NCBI GenBank assembly: GCA_013396655.1
Contig: WBMV01006288.1
Span: 1,320,490 to 1,384,489, forward strand
Length of the DNA: 64,000 nucleotides
Source: Campylorhamphus procurvoides
Lineage: Eukaryota; Chordata; Aves; Passeriformes; Dendrocolaptidae
Direction: 5' to 3'
Part shown: positions 23,581 through 37,271 of the stretch, in pieces
How the letters are laid out: the number at the start of each line of letters is the position of its first letter
Position numbering within the stretch: position 1 is the stretch's first letter
Notes under the pieces: generated by a model
Seen by the model: the letters and a program-made list of their open reading frames with translations, nothing else
Told to the model about the DNA's origin: nothing
Databases searched by the model: none
Program-made: the position numbers and the translations under genes

Positions 23581-26500
23581 CTTTCCCAATCAGTCTAATA
23601 ACACTGAATTGATGTCAGGATACAAGCACAAAAAATTATATAAATTTAGGGAATTCCTGCCTGAATGAGAAATTTACAATTCTAATCCCTCTCTGTAAGC
23701 TTCATCTTAAATATTTTTTTTTCTCCTGAGTAGGCATTAATCCAAGATTGGCAAAAATACAAAATGCAGTTTGTATTAAATATGTGGGTCTTTCTATCTG
23801 TTGAAAAATTTCCTCTCAGGTGAGACTCTATTAAGGCTTGCAGTTCTTTGTTGTGTAGACCAATCATGTGTATTGTGGCTTTTGAGATCCTCAAGGAGAG
23901 ATTCCAGGGAAGATGAGGCCTTATGAGCCATGTTGAAGCTATTTATCTGTTGCAGAGGAGCCTAAGCTAAGGCTCTTACTCTTGGCTCACTCTGAGTAGT
24001 CAGGGAGGGGAAAAATCCTCCCAAATGTAATTAATCTCTGGAGATCTCAGACACTGTCTATATGTGTGCATCTGTTTCCACTTGGTTACTTAGGGTGCCT
24101 TTGGCAATTAGGCTCTTTATGTAACTCAGAGATGTGTAAATTTAGGGACCAACTCAAGGCTTTGTGCCTAAGGGAAGAAGGTTAATGCATGCAAATGAGA
24201 TTTACTTGAACTGTTTTGTCACTGTTTGGCCAGAATTTTCATTCAGACCATTTTAAATTAAAGTATGCTAAGGTTTTACTGGGCACTTGGAAGTTTACAA
24301 CTGCTTGAATATAGAGAAATATTTACGTATTTTTGGTATTATGACATACAGAAGGTTTCTGATTTTGTTGCATTACCCTGACCCTGTGACACCATTTTCA
24401 GTTTTTATCTCTCTGCTCAACATTTCCCTCCCCTCATGGAGTAATATCAATCTTGATTCATCACTCTCAGTGACAACTCACCCTGTTCACTACAATTCCT
24501 GATCTTGTGCACTTTCTATTGCTTTTTCTCTCCTAGAAAAACTTCTCCATTTATTTTCAACACTGAATAAATTTGAAATAACTTGAGCTACTCTGGACAA
24601 ATAAATAATGAAGGATGTAGTCTTTAAAAATCTAATAAAACCTTCTTAATCTCTTCATATATTACTGTAAGTAAACGGAGATTATTTTACTTTAATTTTC
24701 AGAGCTGAAGTCTGAGAAGAAAATAATTTCATGTTGTGCTGACAATCATCTTTCTTAATCATGCTTGAAATATTGATTTCCTTGACTAGACGCTGTAAAC
24801 CACAGATTTAGATCCTATTGAATTTGAGTAGAGTGTAGAGGGGTGGCTGAGCGAACCACTTGGTGCAGTGTCTTTAGTAACTTATCCCAGGTCACCCTCC
24901 TTACAAGCTGCAACCGTGATCCTGCAACCACTTAGGCAGGCTCCTTAATCTTCATGAAAGCTCATCAAAGACCTGTGTTTGAATGAAGAATTTTCCTGTG
25001 CGATGCTGTTTGTAAGATTGGGGCCACTGTGAAGCCCAGCAACTCCTACTCCCACCATGTGCTTCAAAATTTCCCAGATTTATGTTATCAGATAGACATC
25101 TTCTCAAGTGTACCTCTTATATGTTGAAATTCCACACACACCCCACCCCCATCACTCATATAATGAATTCACAGCAGGAGAATTATGATTTAAAAGGAAA
25201 AGTCATCTTCTATTACACTAGCAAAAACATTTTGAATACTCAATAAAATAACAATACCACTGGGAAAAGACTCAAAGAAAGAGTCAAAAAGTAAGACATG
25301 ATATAGTTAAATTCAGAGGTTTACAGATGTCCCTGAGAATGCAAAAATTTGCATCCAAATATTTTTTAAATCCAGCATACTGACAAGAACAGCTATTTCA
25401 AGGAGCACATCTGCCTTTTTCTACTTCTTTTCTTAAGAAACCTTTCAATTCAGGAACATCACGCAAAAGTCCTTCTTAATCCATGTAAATAATTGAGGCA
25501 CATCCAAACAGCTTATAGGGAATCAGAAAGGTAAGATCATTTGCCTTTGGCTCACCTCCTTCTGAAGGTCCTTTTATTCCCACAGAAGGCCCCTTATTTT
25601 CCATCTCACTTCCCAGCAAATCCACATCCGCAGTTACTCCAGTCCAGTCCCATTCTGGCTTCATCCCTATCATGAAGGTTCTATCTAACTGCTGTAACTG
25701 GCCACACTTATCCCAGCATTAAAAAAAAACAAAACAAACCAAAAACAACTCTGAAAACACACCCTCTTTTTTCTTTAGGTCAGGTGGACAATTGAAGGCC
25801 TTATGATGATATTTCCAGCATTTCCACCATACACACACTGTGAAAACACAATTACTAGTGAACAAGAGATACTGACCAGCTCATACTGAAACCTGTGATT
25901 CATGTAAATAACATCCTTCCAGAAATCTGTGGACTTTAAAAACACACGTGCAGTGACTAAATAGAGCCATGCTGTGAGTGGCTGGCATTGTAAGTAAGGA
26001 ATTTATGGCCTTTCTAGCTATGATTTTTCTAGCAAGCCTCCAGCAATGGTTACACACTCTTTTTTTGCATCTTTCAGTCTGGGTTTATCTCAATGGCAGA
26101 AAAAGGCTGGGGAAATTAAAAACTGGGGCAATGCTACACAGCTCTCTTCTTCTGTGAGAAGAGAGTTGGATAAAGCAGTTCAGCATGTCAGAGGTGCGGT
26201 TGTCCCCACTACCATGAGCAGCAATGATCCCACTAGCAAAACATGAGGTAGGGCTAGAAACAGCTGGCTATTTCCTTGCCTTGTTCTTTGTAGGCAGGTA
26301 GAAAAATTAGTCCTTGCGGACATATTTATGTGAAATCTGTTTATCTGTGGGGATTTGTTCCAGCAGGAGCACTGGCAGTGATCAGCAAGAGCAATCCCTT
26401 TGGCTGGGAAAAGCAGCAAGCAGCAAGTGCCATTCTAACAGGCCTGGATGTGGCCCCTCTGCTTCCCTACCTGGCTGGAGACCTGCAGGCTGCTGCCTGT

Positions 26501-29500
26501 GTCAGGCAGGGCTTTGTATTGCTGCACATCATTCTGCCCAGAACTGTGAGCTTGAAGACCCCACCAGGATTTCAGGCCACCTTCTCGGGACATTTTGCCA
26601 GATGTCTTGCTGATAGTACCCAGGCATGTAGCACCTTCAACTTCATCCTGATCTCCTAGATATCTGTCCAAATCTCAGTACCCATTAAATTCTCTGCCCA
26701 GTCCTTTCCTCTCTACCTCTTTTCACCATCATCAATTTTGCTCCCATTTCTGCTGTATTTGTGTCAGAAAGAGAGGGAGAGGTAGAAGGGAGGAGCTGTC
26801 AAATGAGCTCATTGCATCACTGGAAGTTCCACACTTTTTCAGATGCTCCTTGGCCTAGAGATCTTCTGCAGTTCCAATTCTGGGAGGCAGAGACCCCATC
26901 CAGGTGCATTCAGCACCACTGCTCTATCACTCCCACCTGACCAGGCTCCAGTTGCTGCAGCAGGCTGATCCTGCACTTGAATTTTGACTTCTGTAATCAA
27001 AGAAGTCACCCAGTTATCTGGTGTGGGTTTATACTCAGCAGCCTGGAGTAGCGACTTGGAGCACTGAGTAACTAGAGCGTAGTGAGACCTCTGGAAATGT
27101 ATTTTGGCTTCCAGCCCCCAAGACTTCCCACTTTCCCTCTTGCAGTGTCCCCTCATGCCACTGGTGTTGAAGATAAGGTGGGCATTAACAAGCACTGCTT
27201 TCAAAACCCTGTGAGGTCTCCCATTTGAATACCCTCAGTGATTGTCCAGGCACCAAGGATTGCAAAACATTACCCCAACTGTTCAGAGCATCCTCTCTGA
27301 CAAGCAAGATTTCTAAGCCCCTCAAAGATCCCAGTGATTGATGTTACAGAAATTGTATTAAAAACAAAATGAAAAAATAAAAATATGTATTTCACATATT
27401 TCCAGAACCAGATCAATGTAAGTATCTTTTTCCTTATTAAAATTATTGGGAAAAATTCATCCTTTCATTGAAGCTATGATGATTTACACCAACTGATGTT
27501 CTGTCTCTTTATGCTCTTCTTATTTTCAGAACAGCAGGGAAAATTTCACTATTATGAAAAAACCCCACAGATGCTGTTATTAATTTCCTGTAAGTTTTGG
27601 ATGCTAGCAGTTCTATTTGCTTCTCTTTTGCTCTCTCATGCTCTCTTCCAAGAACAATCAGAATAATAGACAAATGTACAATGTTGTTGTGATTACATCT
27701 TTTTTCCATGCCTTGGTCTAATTTTTCTTACACTTTTGTTTATATACTTTTGAAAGTAGGAATTCTTTGAGCAAGAATCCTTACAAAGAGAAATTATAGT
27801 CATCTTACACCTAATGCATCACTGAAGAAGAAAGAGGATTTATTATCCTTCAAGTATCTTTTCATGAAGAATTTATCCCAGCAGGTGGACTCAATCTATG
27901 TGGGGTAGAAAGCGTAAAATTTGATCCAGAGATTTTAGAGCTACTGTAAAATAGCCATTTATGTTGGTACCTTTACTAATAAGTGTTTCACTTTGTACTG
28001 AAAGAGATTAAATTGGAGTTCTTCTAGTTCTTGATGAAGTATGCTTTGGCAAATGAGGGTAAAAACTATTCTGTGGCCAGAAAGACTTATTTCCTTGCAC
28101 AAAACTAGTAAGTTAAAAAATATTTGTCCTTTTTGTGTTTCACTTTCTTCCTCCATCCCCTCATCTTTTCTTTCTTTCCTCTTGAATCCTCCCCTGCCCT
28201 AGTTTGCACACACTCTATTAGCTTCGCATTTTTTAGATTATTATCTATAAGCAGAAATAGCTTACATCTTTGCAATACTGGTCAAGGATAACATTCATAC
28301 CCTTGACAAGAGACTCTCTCAGCTCTAATCTACTTCAGTTCTAATTGTGGAATTATTAAAGCCAGAGACCCTCTTGAGCTCTGTCAGTACCTACCTTGTT
28401 GATGAAATACAAGCAGTGATGGTGGCGCTGCTGCTGGCTTTGAACTTGCACCATGCCTGCCTTGGAATCATTTAGGAAGGATCAGCAATTTCAGATGAGC
28501 ATTAAGAGACTACGTTTGCGTGTTTGAACCAGTAAGGGGGAAAATTCTTTGTCTTCCGAACAATGTGTCTGCTATGAAGGAATAGCAGTAAAATATTGAG
28601 TGTTCTTCAGCTACTCCCCCAAAAAAACAACCAACCAACCAACCAACAAAAAAATTATAAGGAAAATAGAGCTATCTACTGAGCTATTAACTAGCCTCCG
28701 CATTGACTGAAAAGTGGCTGATGATAAACATGACCACCTGAGGATAGCGACTGACTTCCTCATATCCAGGCAACACTCAGGTGGACCCAGAACTGTAGCA
28801 TCTGGGACCTAGTCAAATCTGTCTTCATAACCAGAGGTCATTCCTAATTCTGCTCTTGCACATGCACTGGAGTAAAGCACAGCCTGAAAGGAAGCCAAAG
28901 TGCTGAGATGGGGCCATGCTCACAATGTGCCACACTTGCTGTCCATTCATAAAAGACTACTGGAAGGGCTCAGACTGTTCAGCATTTCAAGGCTGTTCTA
29001 TCTTCATAGTTTTGCAACGGATCCAAAAGCAACAGGGACCAGACAGTGTAATTTGTTTGCCTGGTGCTCACCTTTCAGTCCCTTCTGGACCCATTCGTAG
29101 TGGTAAGAACAGCAGTGATGTTGTGATATTGCATTAACTGTAGGCATGGAAATGCACTCATGCCATGGTGCTGTGTGGCAAGAGCATTCTCACCACCCTG
29201 TTGACCTTCTAAAGTGTAAGCAAAAATTACCTAAGACTTAACAAAGCAAATGCTGGGATTGTAAAAGCTGTTTTGAGCTGATTGTTTCTATGTTTATTTG
29301 CTTTTGATTTAAAAAAAATGTTTTCTTCTGGCCTTAGCACCAGAAAACACTTTTTTTTTTTTAATGGAACCAATAATTTGAGTCTAATTTGACCTGACAG
29401 AGTCAACTGGCCATGCAGTTACTTGGCACCTGCTGAGTGCCTCCCCATTAAGCCAGATTTACACTAATAAACAGCAATCATTACTATTCACTGTCATTAG

Positions 29501-31020
29501 AATAAATGAGTTACCTGAGACACCTCCCAATCAACATAAATCTTGATGAGATACATTCCAGTTAAGAGCCAAATTCTTCAATCTACTCCATTTTCACTGC
29601 TCATGCCCTTTAAGATCCAGCACATGTGCCTGACGGATGCTCATGTGCCACCCCTCTTGTGGATGCTCAGGAGGAGGGATACAGCCGTGTGCTGTTGACA
29701 TATGCTAACAGCAAACTGCGACGGCTTCCTGGCAACCTCATCTGTGTTGCCCAGCATATTGGGAAGCAGACCTCAGACTCTGTTTTTTCTATCCCCACCA
29801 CATGCAAGAGAAAAGTGGCATCAGTTGCAGAGCTATTTTCCTTTTTCTGTGTTTTTAACTTGCTTTTATTTTTTTAAGAAGTATTTTGAGCATATTTATG
29901 TTTCCAAAAATTCTGAAATATATCTGCTTAGACTACTGTAATATTTTAATTTTTAGATTATTTTTGTATTACTTTAGGACATGCCAGAAATAGAAATGCA
30001 TAATATGATTTATAAAATTCAAAGCTATAATGCTGTGTCCTATCATGACAGAATACAATTGTTAAAATGTTAACATAATTTATTTTATGGTTTATTTGGT
30101 TTAGCTTATTGTGAAAATAAAGTCTAACACTGCATAGTACAATTTGGAATGTTGTCATTTGCTGGTGAAGATGAGCCTTCATTGGATGGCAATGATATTG
30201 CCTAACAATTTGCTTATATTTTGTTTTGAATGTGTTCTGTTTGCATTGACATTAAATGAAGTTAAATGGTTTGACACTTTCAGCAAGAGAGTAAGTTAAT
30301 GTAAAACTTTTACTTCAACACAAAGTGGTGGCATTTTGATATAGGATAGAAATATTTAAATAGGTATGTACCAGCTGCCTTAAATGCCTTAAAAATAAAA
30401 TAGAGCAAAACATGATATAAAGCAACAGAATGTCTCAGCTATTCTTCAAGTTAACATTGTATCAGGATTAGAAAGGAATAACTATGACTTAGCAAAGTCA
30501 CATAAGTTTTTACTTTTTTTTTTTCCCCACAACACTAAGTTCAATGAGAGGAAAAAAATAATTGAAAGCATTAGCTTTGATGCAAAACTTTGTGAAAAGT
30601 GACACCACATTTTTCAAAACATTTGAACTGGAAGTTTTACAGGCACCTCAAAAAAGTTTCCCTTTCATACTCTTCTGGATGGCTTACTCAGAGAGAGAAA
30701 GAGGCTTTTTACTCTTATTCTTTACTAATATTCTTCTGTTTTGATTCAGACATTCAGTGGTACAGGCCCACAGCTCCTTCTTCCTAGGTGATAGCACTGG
30801 AGTTTGCACCATCCTTTGGCAACTCAGTGAATTGATTTGAGTTGAAAACACTCATTTTTCAATCACATACAGCTGGGGACATGGTTCACCAGGGTAGGAG
30901 AAAGCAGCTGGAGTCAAACACTGGTAAATTGGTCGTTCTGGTGCAAGAGGGGTTTGCTGAGTCTGTCACACTGTGACAAGCATTAAGCATGTGGGCTCTG
31001 TTCCCAGGAGGCATTGTGGT
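23581..31020. other. Long non-coding stretch, no gene recognised
   Basis: No CR1, LTR, RNA gene or supported coding exon. Frames of up to 121 codons (26839-27204, minus) have no recognisable domains. An octamer-like ATGCAAAT is at about 24189. Simple-sequence features are (CAAC)5 at 28628-28647, an A-rich run near 25722-25750, and T-runs near 29351 and 30512. Confidence 0.5.
28628..28647 (+). repeat. (CAAC)5 microsatellite
   Basis: Five perfect CAAC units embedded in A-runs on both sides. Confidence 0.9.
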
Positions 31021-31375
31021 ATAGAGTCATAGAATGGTTTGAACTGGGAGAGACCTTCAAATATCTAGTTCAATCCCTTGCTATAGGCAGGAACATCTTC
31101 CACTAGATCACGTTGCCCCAAGTTCCATCCAGTCTGATGCTGAATATTTCTAATGATAGAACATCCACAGCTTCTCTGGACAACCTGTTCCAGTCGTCAT
31201 TGGATGATGTTCCATCATCCTCATTGTGAAAGATTTCTTCCTTATATCCAGCCTAAATCTACTCTCTTTCAGTTTAAAACCATTGTCCTTTGTGCTCTTC
31301 AGGCACTAGTACAAACTCCCACTCCATCAATCTTGTAAACCCTCTTTAAGTTTTGAATAAACTCCAGAACATCCC
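31021..31375 (-). mobile_element. CR1 LINE 3' fragment, minus strand
   Basis: In inverted orientation the element starts with AGAGTCATAGAATGGTTTGA, which reads on the minus strand as the CR1 3' end with a degenerate octamer. It continues with CTGTTCCAGTCGTCATTGGA (about 31186), GATTTCTTCCTTATATCCAG (about 31231) and the TCTACTCTCTTTCAGTTTAAA block. It is noticeably more diverged than the copy at 22880 and is 5'-truncated. The right border fades out around 31340-31390. Confidence 0.85.
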
Positions 31376-32474
31376 AAATTCTTCATCTTTGTCAATATTT
31401 GGCTTTTCAGAGATGTGGGAGATTTTTTTATCTTGAGTTTGAGAACCTTTTTCCATCTATCCAAGAATTCCCATGGGCTGGCCAGAGGTATAGTTGTCAA
31501 GTGTTCACTATGATGCCTTGTCCTGGAAAAGGCTTTCAATACAGTATTAGTGGAGATGGATAGATAAAGTGCCCCCTTTATTAGAAGCTTCTAGGTACAC
31601 AATAAAAGTATGGGCACACGCACCAGCCAAATGTTACAGTTTTTATAACTTTCAGTAATTAACATATTTGATGACTATACCCAACTCATGATAACATTTT
31701 TCCCTGGTGCTCACCCTCAGAACTCCTCTGAACTGCCTCTTGGAGCCCCTCCAAGAGTTCTGAGCTTACTCTCCTGTTTTGACTTCAAGCTATCTTATTG
31801 TTTCAGCTGGAGTTAGTTCTAGCAGCTGTTCTTCAAAACAGTGTGTCCTTGGTAATGTATGACTAACAGGATTTCGGGAATGTATGAGAAAATGTATTTA
31901 GTAACTTCTAAATGCTGCTTAAAATGTGAGACACTTAGGAAAACTTATTCAACCTATATAGCTCTATGAAAATCTATAAAATAGACATAAAATCCTTAGG
32001 CACCATCTAAAAAAGTACACCTCTCAGAAACATTGAACCTAATGATGTGGTATGAGCTCAAGAAATCTCTGATATAAACATGGAGGCCTTAGCACATGCA
32101 TGTTTCTAGCAGCAGCCATCATGTTTTTTCCAGGTAACCAAGCAGTTGGAAATGACAGACTGAGCCTCTTCCCCAGTGACCCAATTAGAACACAGGACCA
32201 CAATAATCCTACAACTAAATACAGAGACTGCTTGTATACACAAACTTAAATCCTTTCTATATTAGCAACACTACCTGGCTCCTAGGACAGCACATTTCAT
32301 CAGATCTCTGAATGCTTTACAAAGGATCAGTACCCATCTCACAGCTTTTTAGATGGTGAAACAAAGGCACCCCAGGGCAAGATGATTTGCCCTCAAGGCC
32401 AGCAGGAGAGCTGGGAACAACAGTTCAAGTCTTTCTGGTGCTAAATTTCCCACCCTCTCAAAAAATCCGAATGA
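31376..32474. other. Non-coding stretch, no gene recognised
   Basis: AT-rich, with no repeat or frame that I can identify. Confidence 0.5.
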
Positions 32475-32563
32475 CCTCATTGTCAATTGTGATGAATAAC
32501 TCGTTTATTGTAAACAATGAACGGAGCATTACAAATTTGTAATGTGACACATTACAAATGTGT
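32475..32563. promoter_or_regulatory. Palindrome-rich cluster with FOX- and SOX-like motifs
   Basis: Within 90 bp there are ATTGT cores at 32479-32483 and 32486-32490, an inverted pair ATTGTAAACAAT (32507-32518) containing a FOX-type TGTAAACA (32509-32516), a perfect 18-bp palindrome CATTACAAATTTGTAATG (32527-32544) and a hairpin ACACATTACAAATGTGT (32547-32563) sharing the ATTACAAAT core. The motifs are read directly; binding or regulatory use is inferred. A decayed short inverted-repeat element is an alternative. Confidence 0.35.
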
Positions 32564-35500
32564 AATTTTCATTTGTAGTGGATTCCTCTTAGGCTGTCAT
32601 GAAGTGTCCCTTGAAAATGACTTTCTTTTTACCCAAATGTGTACCCAGGGTTAAAATTCTTTGTATGCAGATATTTATTTTTAGGTATCATCTCTATTGG
32701 TTGCTAGTGAATGCTTAACTTTCACAGAGGGTCAGAAAAGGTCGTCACTATAGTAAAGCTTTGTATAAACTAACAAGTCTGTCTCAGTTTCTTATTTAAA
32801 GGGAATAATATATTGCATAAAAAATACTCTGAAAGTGTTCTATTGCAAAAGGAGATGGCAAATCTATTTTTATTCAAGCATGCAGCATGCCATAAAAATT
32901 TTATTTTTTTGAATATGCTGAATGACATACACTCATAGACATATCAGATAATTTACACAATATGTAATGGGAGTGATAATGATCTTACATCCTCAGAAAA
33001 AAAGCTTTGTTAAAACAAGTTAAGCTCGTGCCTATATGATAATTAAACTATAACCCAAACCCATGTCTGGCTCTAAAAAGAAAACATTCGCATACATGGA
33101 AATTCCCTTTTAATGCTCAATTCAAATCTTTAAAATGTGCAGGTAAGGGAGTTCATTCCTTAGGTATTGCAGTCATTGAGCATCTCTTCCTACCCAGCAT
33201 CAATCTCCACGTGACCATGTAGCTCACAGTAGACAGAGGCCATAAATTGACTTTGTACATCTAGGGTATCACAGTCACACAGGAACTTGATTCCTAGTAA
33301 CTGCCTGCTTGTTTTGGGCTACCTGATATTCTTAGAATCCACCAAGAGGATACCTTGAACTGTTGGGGGCATGGAAAGCCATTTTGTTAGCATATCCTCT
33401 TCCAATATGTTTGAAGAAGAGCTTTCCAACTTCCTTTACAAAAGAAATGGAAATGCCATTTGTGAATTAAGCTCTTTTGGAAACCACAAGCTCTGGGTGA
33501 CCTCTTCTAGAAAGCAACCCTTTGAAATGCTGTACTGACTTGGAGCTTCCTACCTACTTCACTCCTATATTAGTATGTTGGGCATTCTAGACCGTTCTGG
33601 ATCTTGAGCTCAAAGGCTTCAAGTTTTCAAATTACCTGCTCAGATATCTGTGCACACTATAGCTGCATGCACTGACACTCTGAAGCATAAAAAGTAAATT
33701 ATTTGTAGCAGGTTTTGTCACAACAGCAACTGAAATATGAGCATGCTTTTGTGGTCTTTTTGTGATGTGAAGGAGAATGTTTCTGTGATCTGGATGATAG
33801 TAATTTGGAGTAAGTGGGAAAAGTCATGCTGGTTCAGGATTAGGCAATTCCTGGAGTTCAGAATCTTTATATTTGCAGGTATAATACTATTTTGCTTGTT
33901 CGGGGCATTGCTTTTGAAGAGGCTTGAGTGATTAACAAGTTCAGGTTATGAGATGTTTGGTTGAGCAGCATTATGTCAGCTTGCAAGGAGCAGGGACAAA
34001 GGCACAGAAACTCAAACCAAGGTGAGTTATTTGGTGTAGGGCATCATTTGCATTAGAGTTACTCAGAGAGAAGGAACTTTTTAAGTTATATCCAGTCCTA
34101 TTCTAGTCCCTCAGATTTCCCCACTCAAAAGTGTTTTGTACTGCTGCAGCTGTCTGCTTTTCAAAGTAATCAGACAATTTTGGACACAGGTGGACCAAAT
34201 CACTTTCTGGTTCATGTTTCTGTACTAGAAGTGCATGAAATGTATATGACTTGGAAGAAAGCATGTTGTTCAGAGTTCCCTTTAAGGAAAGGGGGAAGAA
34301 AAGCAGATAAATAAATAAACCTTGCCAGTTCTGGGGGATTTTAAAACACTTAGATTTAACTGAAAAAAAAAATAAAGTTATTTTTAAATGTTGCCTTTTG
34401 TGAAATCTCTAGTTTTGCTTCAAGCTGTGTCAAGTGGCATAATAATGTTGCCTTAGACATGAGAGGTTGTAGCAGTTTCCCCCACCTTTTCTTTTCCTTT
34501 CCATGGCAGCCCTGGGCACCGTTAGTTGTGCTCATTTTCTAGCAAAGCTTCTTGCGGTGGGAGAGAAGTGGTGGGAGAGCACTTGTGGAATGAGAAAATT
34601 GAAATAACAATGGAGTCATGTTGTGAGGTGCAACTTCCTGTCACTCAGGAAGCATGATTGTGTACATGTGGGCGATGGTCTGCATAACTTGTACTGACCT
34701 AGATGACTAAATCAAAGAATTTGAAATAAAATGTTACTACCGACTTTGGGGCTTCAAGGGTTATTAAAAGTATCTACAAAAATCTTGGGCATATTGGGTT
34801 GGAGAAGAAAGGAAATAAACGTAGAAGAAGTATGTGAAACAGGGATTTGAGACAGAAGTGTAGAATTATCATGAATGTTGTTTAGTATTTCTAATTTTAA
34901 GAATAGGCACATTGGTCCTAGAAAAAAATGGTTAGAACTGATGACTTTGTCATGGCTCAATGTGTGACGTTTTTTAACAAGGAGTAAGTTCTTCAGTTGG
35001 GACAATAGATACCTCTTCTCCATACCAATTAACATCAGGAAAAAAAAGTCACAGGGACATCTGGGATGCTGGGACAGTCAGGAGGGGACATCATATTAAC
35101 AAAAGACAGAGAGCAAGGACACGGTATAAGAAAACCCCTCCATCACTTTGAATATACGTTGAAACAAAGTAGCAAGAGAGTGCTTTTGGGGGGGATATTC
35201 TTCTTATTCTGCCTCCCTTAGCATCTTGACTTTGTCCCCGCTTCTCTGTGGTCTACCCTCCATCAGAGCGATGTGTTGGTCTGACCTTAGGAGGAGGCAC
35301 AGAGAGAAGCAAGGAAGGGAGTTTGCCCTGTTCTGTGAAACCAGACATCTGTCCCCTGTAGTCTAGAGAAACCCACAGTCTAATGCACTGCAACAAAACT
35401 AAGGTAGGTTGGGAAAAAAGGTGGAAATAAAACTTTCTCAAGTGCCCCAAAATAACTGTGGATTGGCATGGCCATACCTTGCAGTACCGGCAGAGTGGTG

Positions 35501-37271
35501 CTGACCCACCCTCCCATATGTGCCTGTTTGATGTTATGGGAAAGAGGGAAGAAGGCAGGAGAAGGGGGGCATAGTAATAACTGCAAACTTTCCATCATCT
35601 TTGCTCCTGTGCAGCCACAGCTGTGGTGGATGGGAAGGCTGAGCTACAGCTGAAGGCATGCAGATTACTGGGCGTTTCAGCTCTAGGAAGTGCTGCTACA
35701 TTGAGACTTGTCCTTCACTTGCCTTTGTAAGCAGCCCACTCCCCTCCCTCACCTCCATGAGCAAGTCCTGCAGTCTGAATGCACACTGGGGGTGAGGACT
35801 GAAATCCTTCAACATTGCATGGGGCCGTGGCAGTCAGAAAAAAAAATTAATTAAACCTATCTTCCTAAAACTTCCTTGTTTGCCTTGAGGAAATTGTCTA
35901 CAGAAGCATGCACAGTACACATATGCCTGTCTCCTTGTTCAGGGAGGATGTGTAAGGAAGGAGGTGGCACATGTCAAAAAGGAGAAGGAAAACATCAGTA
36001 TGACTTTTTCAGCATGAGTTTAGAGGGAAGAAATTTGTATTAAAAACAAAAATTATTCAGGTAAGGAAGAAATGTACCTTTCATCAAACTTAAACTGTTG
36101 TTAGCTGCACTTAGACTCAGTTCTTAGCTTTGACTGGGACATCTGAAATCACAGGGAGATAGAGAGGTGTGTGCTGAGTTCTGTTTGCGAGGTTTTTATT
36201 GCAGCTACCAGGATTAGATTGTTGTTGTTGGGGAGGCAGTTGGATTTGGGGTTTTTTTCCTGCTTCTAAGGAAAAGAGAAACATTGTGGAAATTAGTAGG
36301 CTTCTAAGGAATGTAGATAGTGGAATACAGGTATCAACAGATTGCATGCTTTGATTTGGTCTGACTAAGTGAGGTGCATGAAAAAAAACATTGTCATCTA
36401 CAGACCTCTCTGCATTTTGCCTCTTACATAAGGTTGATTCATGTGCAGCAGGTTAGGTTGGTTTGGAATAGTCACTCTGGAAAAACAAGTTGCATCTTTA
36501 AATGGTCTCCCTTTGAAGAAATACACAAGTTGGAACTGAACGAACTGTTCATTCTGAGTAAATAATTCTTGATTAGATGTATCCTTTAGTTCTGTGGATG
36601 AGTGACCCAAAGCAAGTCACTTCTCTTTTCTGCAAATATATATCAATATTGATTTTGCTTCATTGAGATGACTGCTTTGAGGAGGCATTTGATATCTACA
36701 ACTCAAAATTCTGAACTGGGCTATCAGAAGCTCACGCTATTGTTTTTATTCTCGGAATGTAAAACATCACATTTAAAGCTGACCTACAGAATATTAGCAT
36801 TCTGTAACATTCATACCCTTTCTTCTTCTGCATCTCTATATAAAATGAATTGTTACTATATGTATGTACTTCAGATTTTCATACATCTTGTGCTCCTTCC
36901 AGCCATTTCCTGGCTTCCGTCCTCATCCCTCTGTGTTGAGCAGTCAAACAATTGCTTTTATTTTCCATTTTTTTTCTGTTGCAGTGGCCAATTCCTAGAT
37001 AGTCACTCCAGGAACTACAAAGAGAGGCTTCCAGGTCTAAATGACCTGGTTTAGCATATGGCTGACAGCTCAGATCTTGCCAATTCCCATCCTCTACAGA
37101 TCTCAACAGGGCTTTCAATTCACCAGAGAGTTTTATTCTCTTGTATCCCACTTTTAATATCATCATTCTTGGAGATATCTTCATTGTCTCTGAAAATACA
37201 TTTGGTTTTTTCCTATTATAAGGAGCCTTCCACCACACGTGCCTTCCACAATGTCTCCCCTTGCGTATTTG
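32564..37271. other. Non-coding stretch, no gene recognised
   Basis: No repeat family, RNA gene or coding exon recognised. Frames reach 159 codons on the minus strand at 36879-37358, but that frame runs into the LTR at 37272 and shows no domain. Confidence 0.5.
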
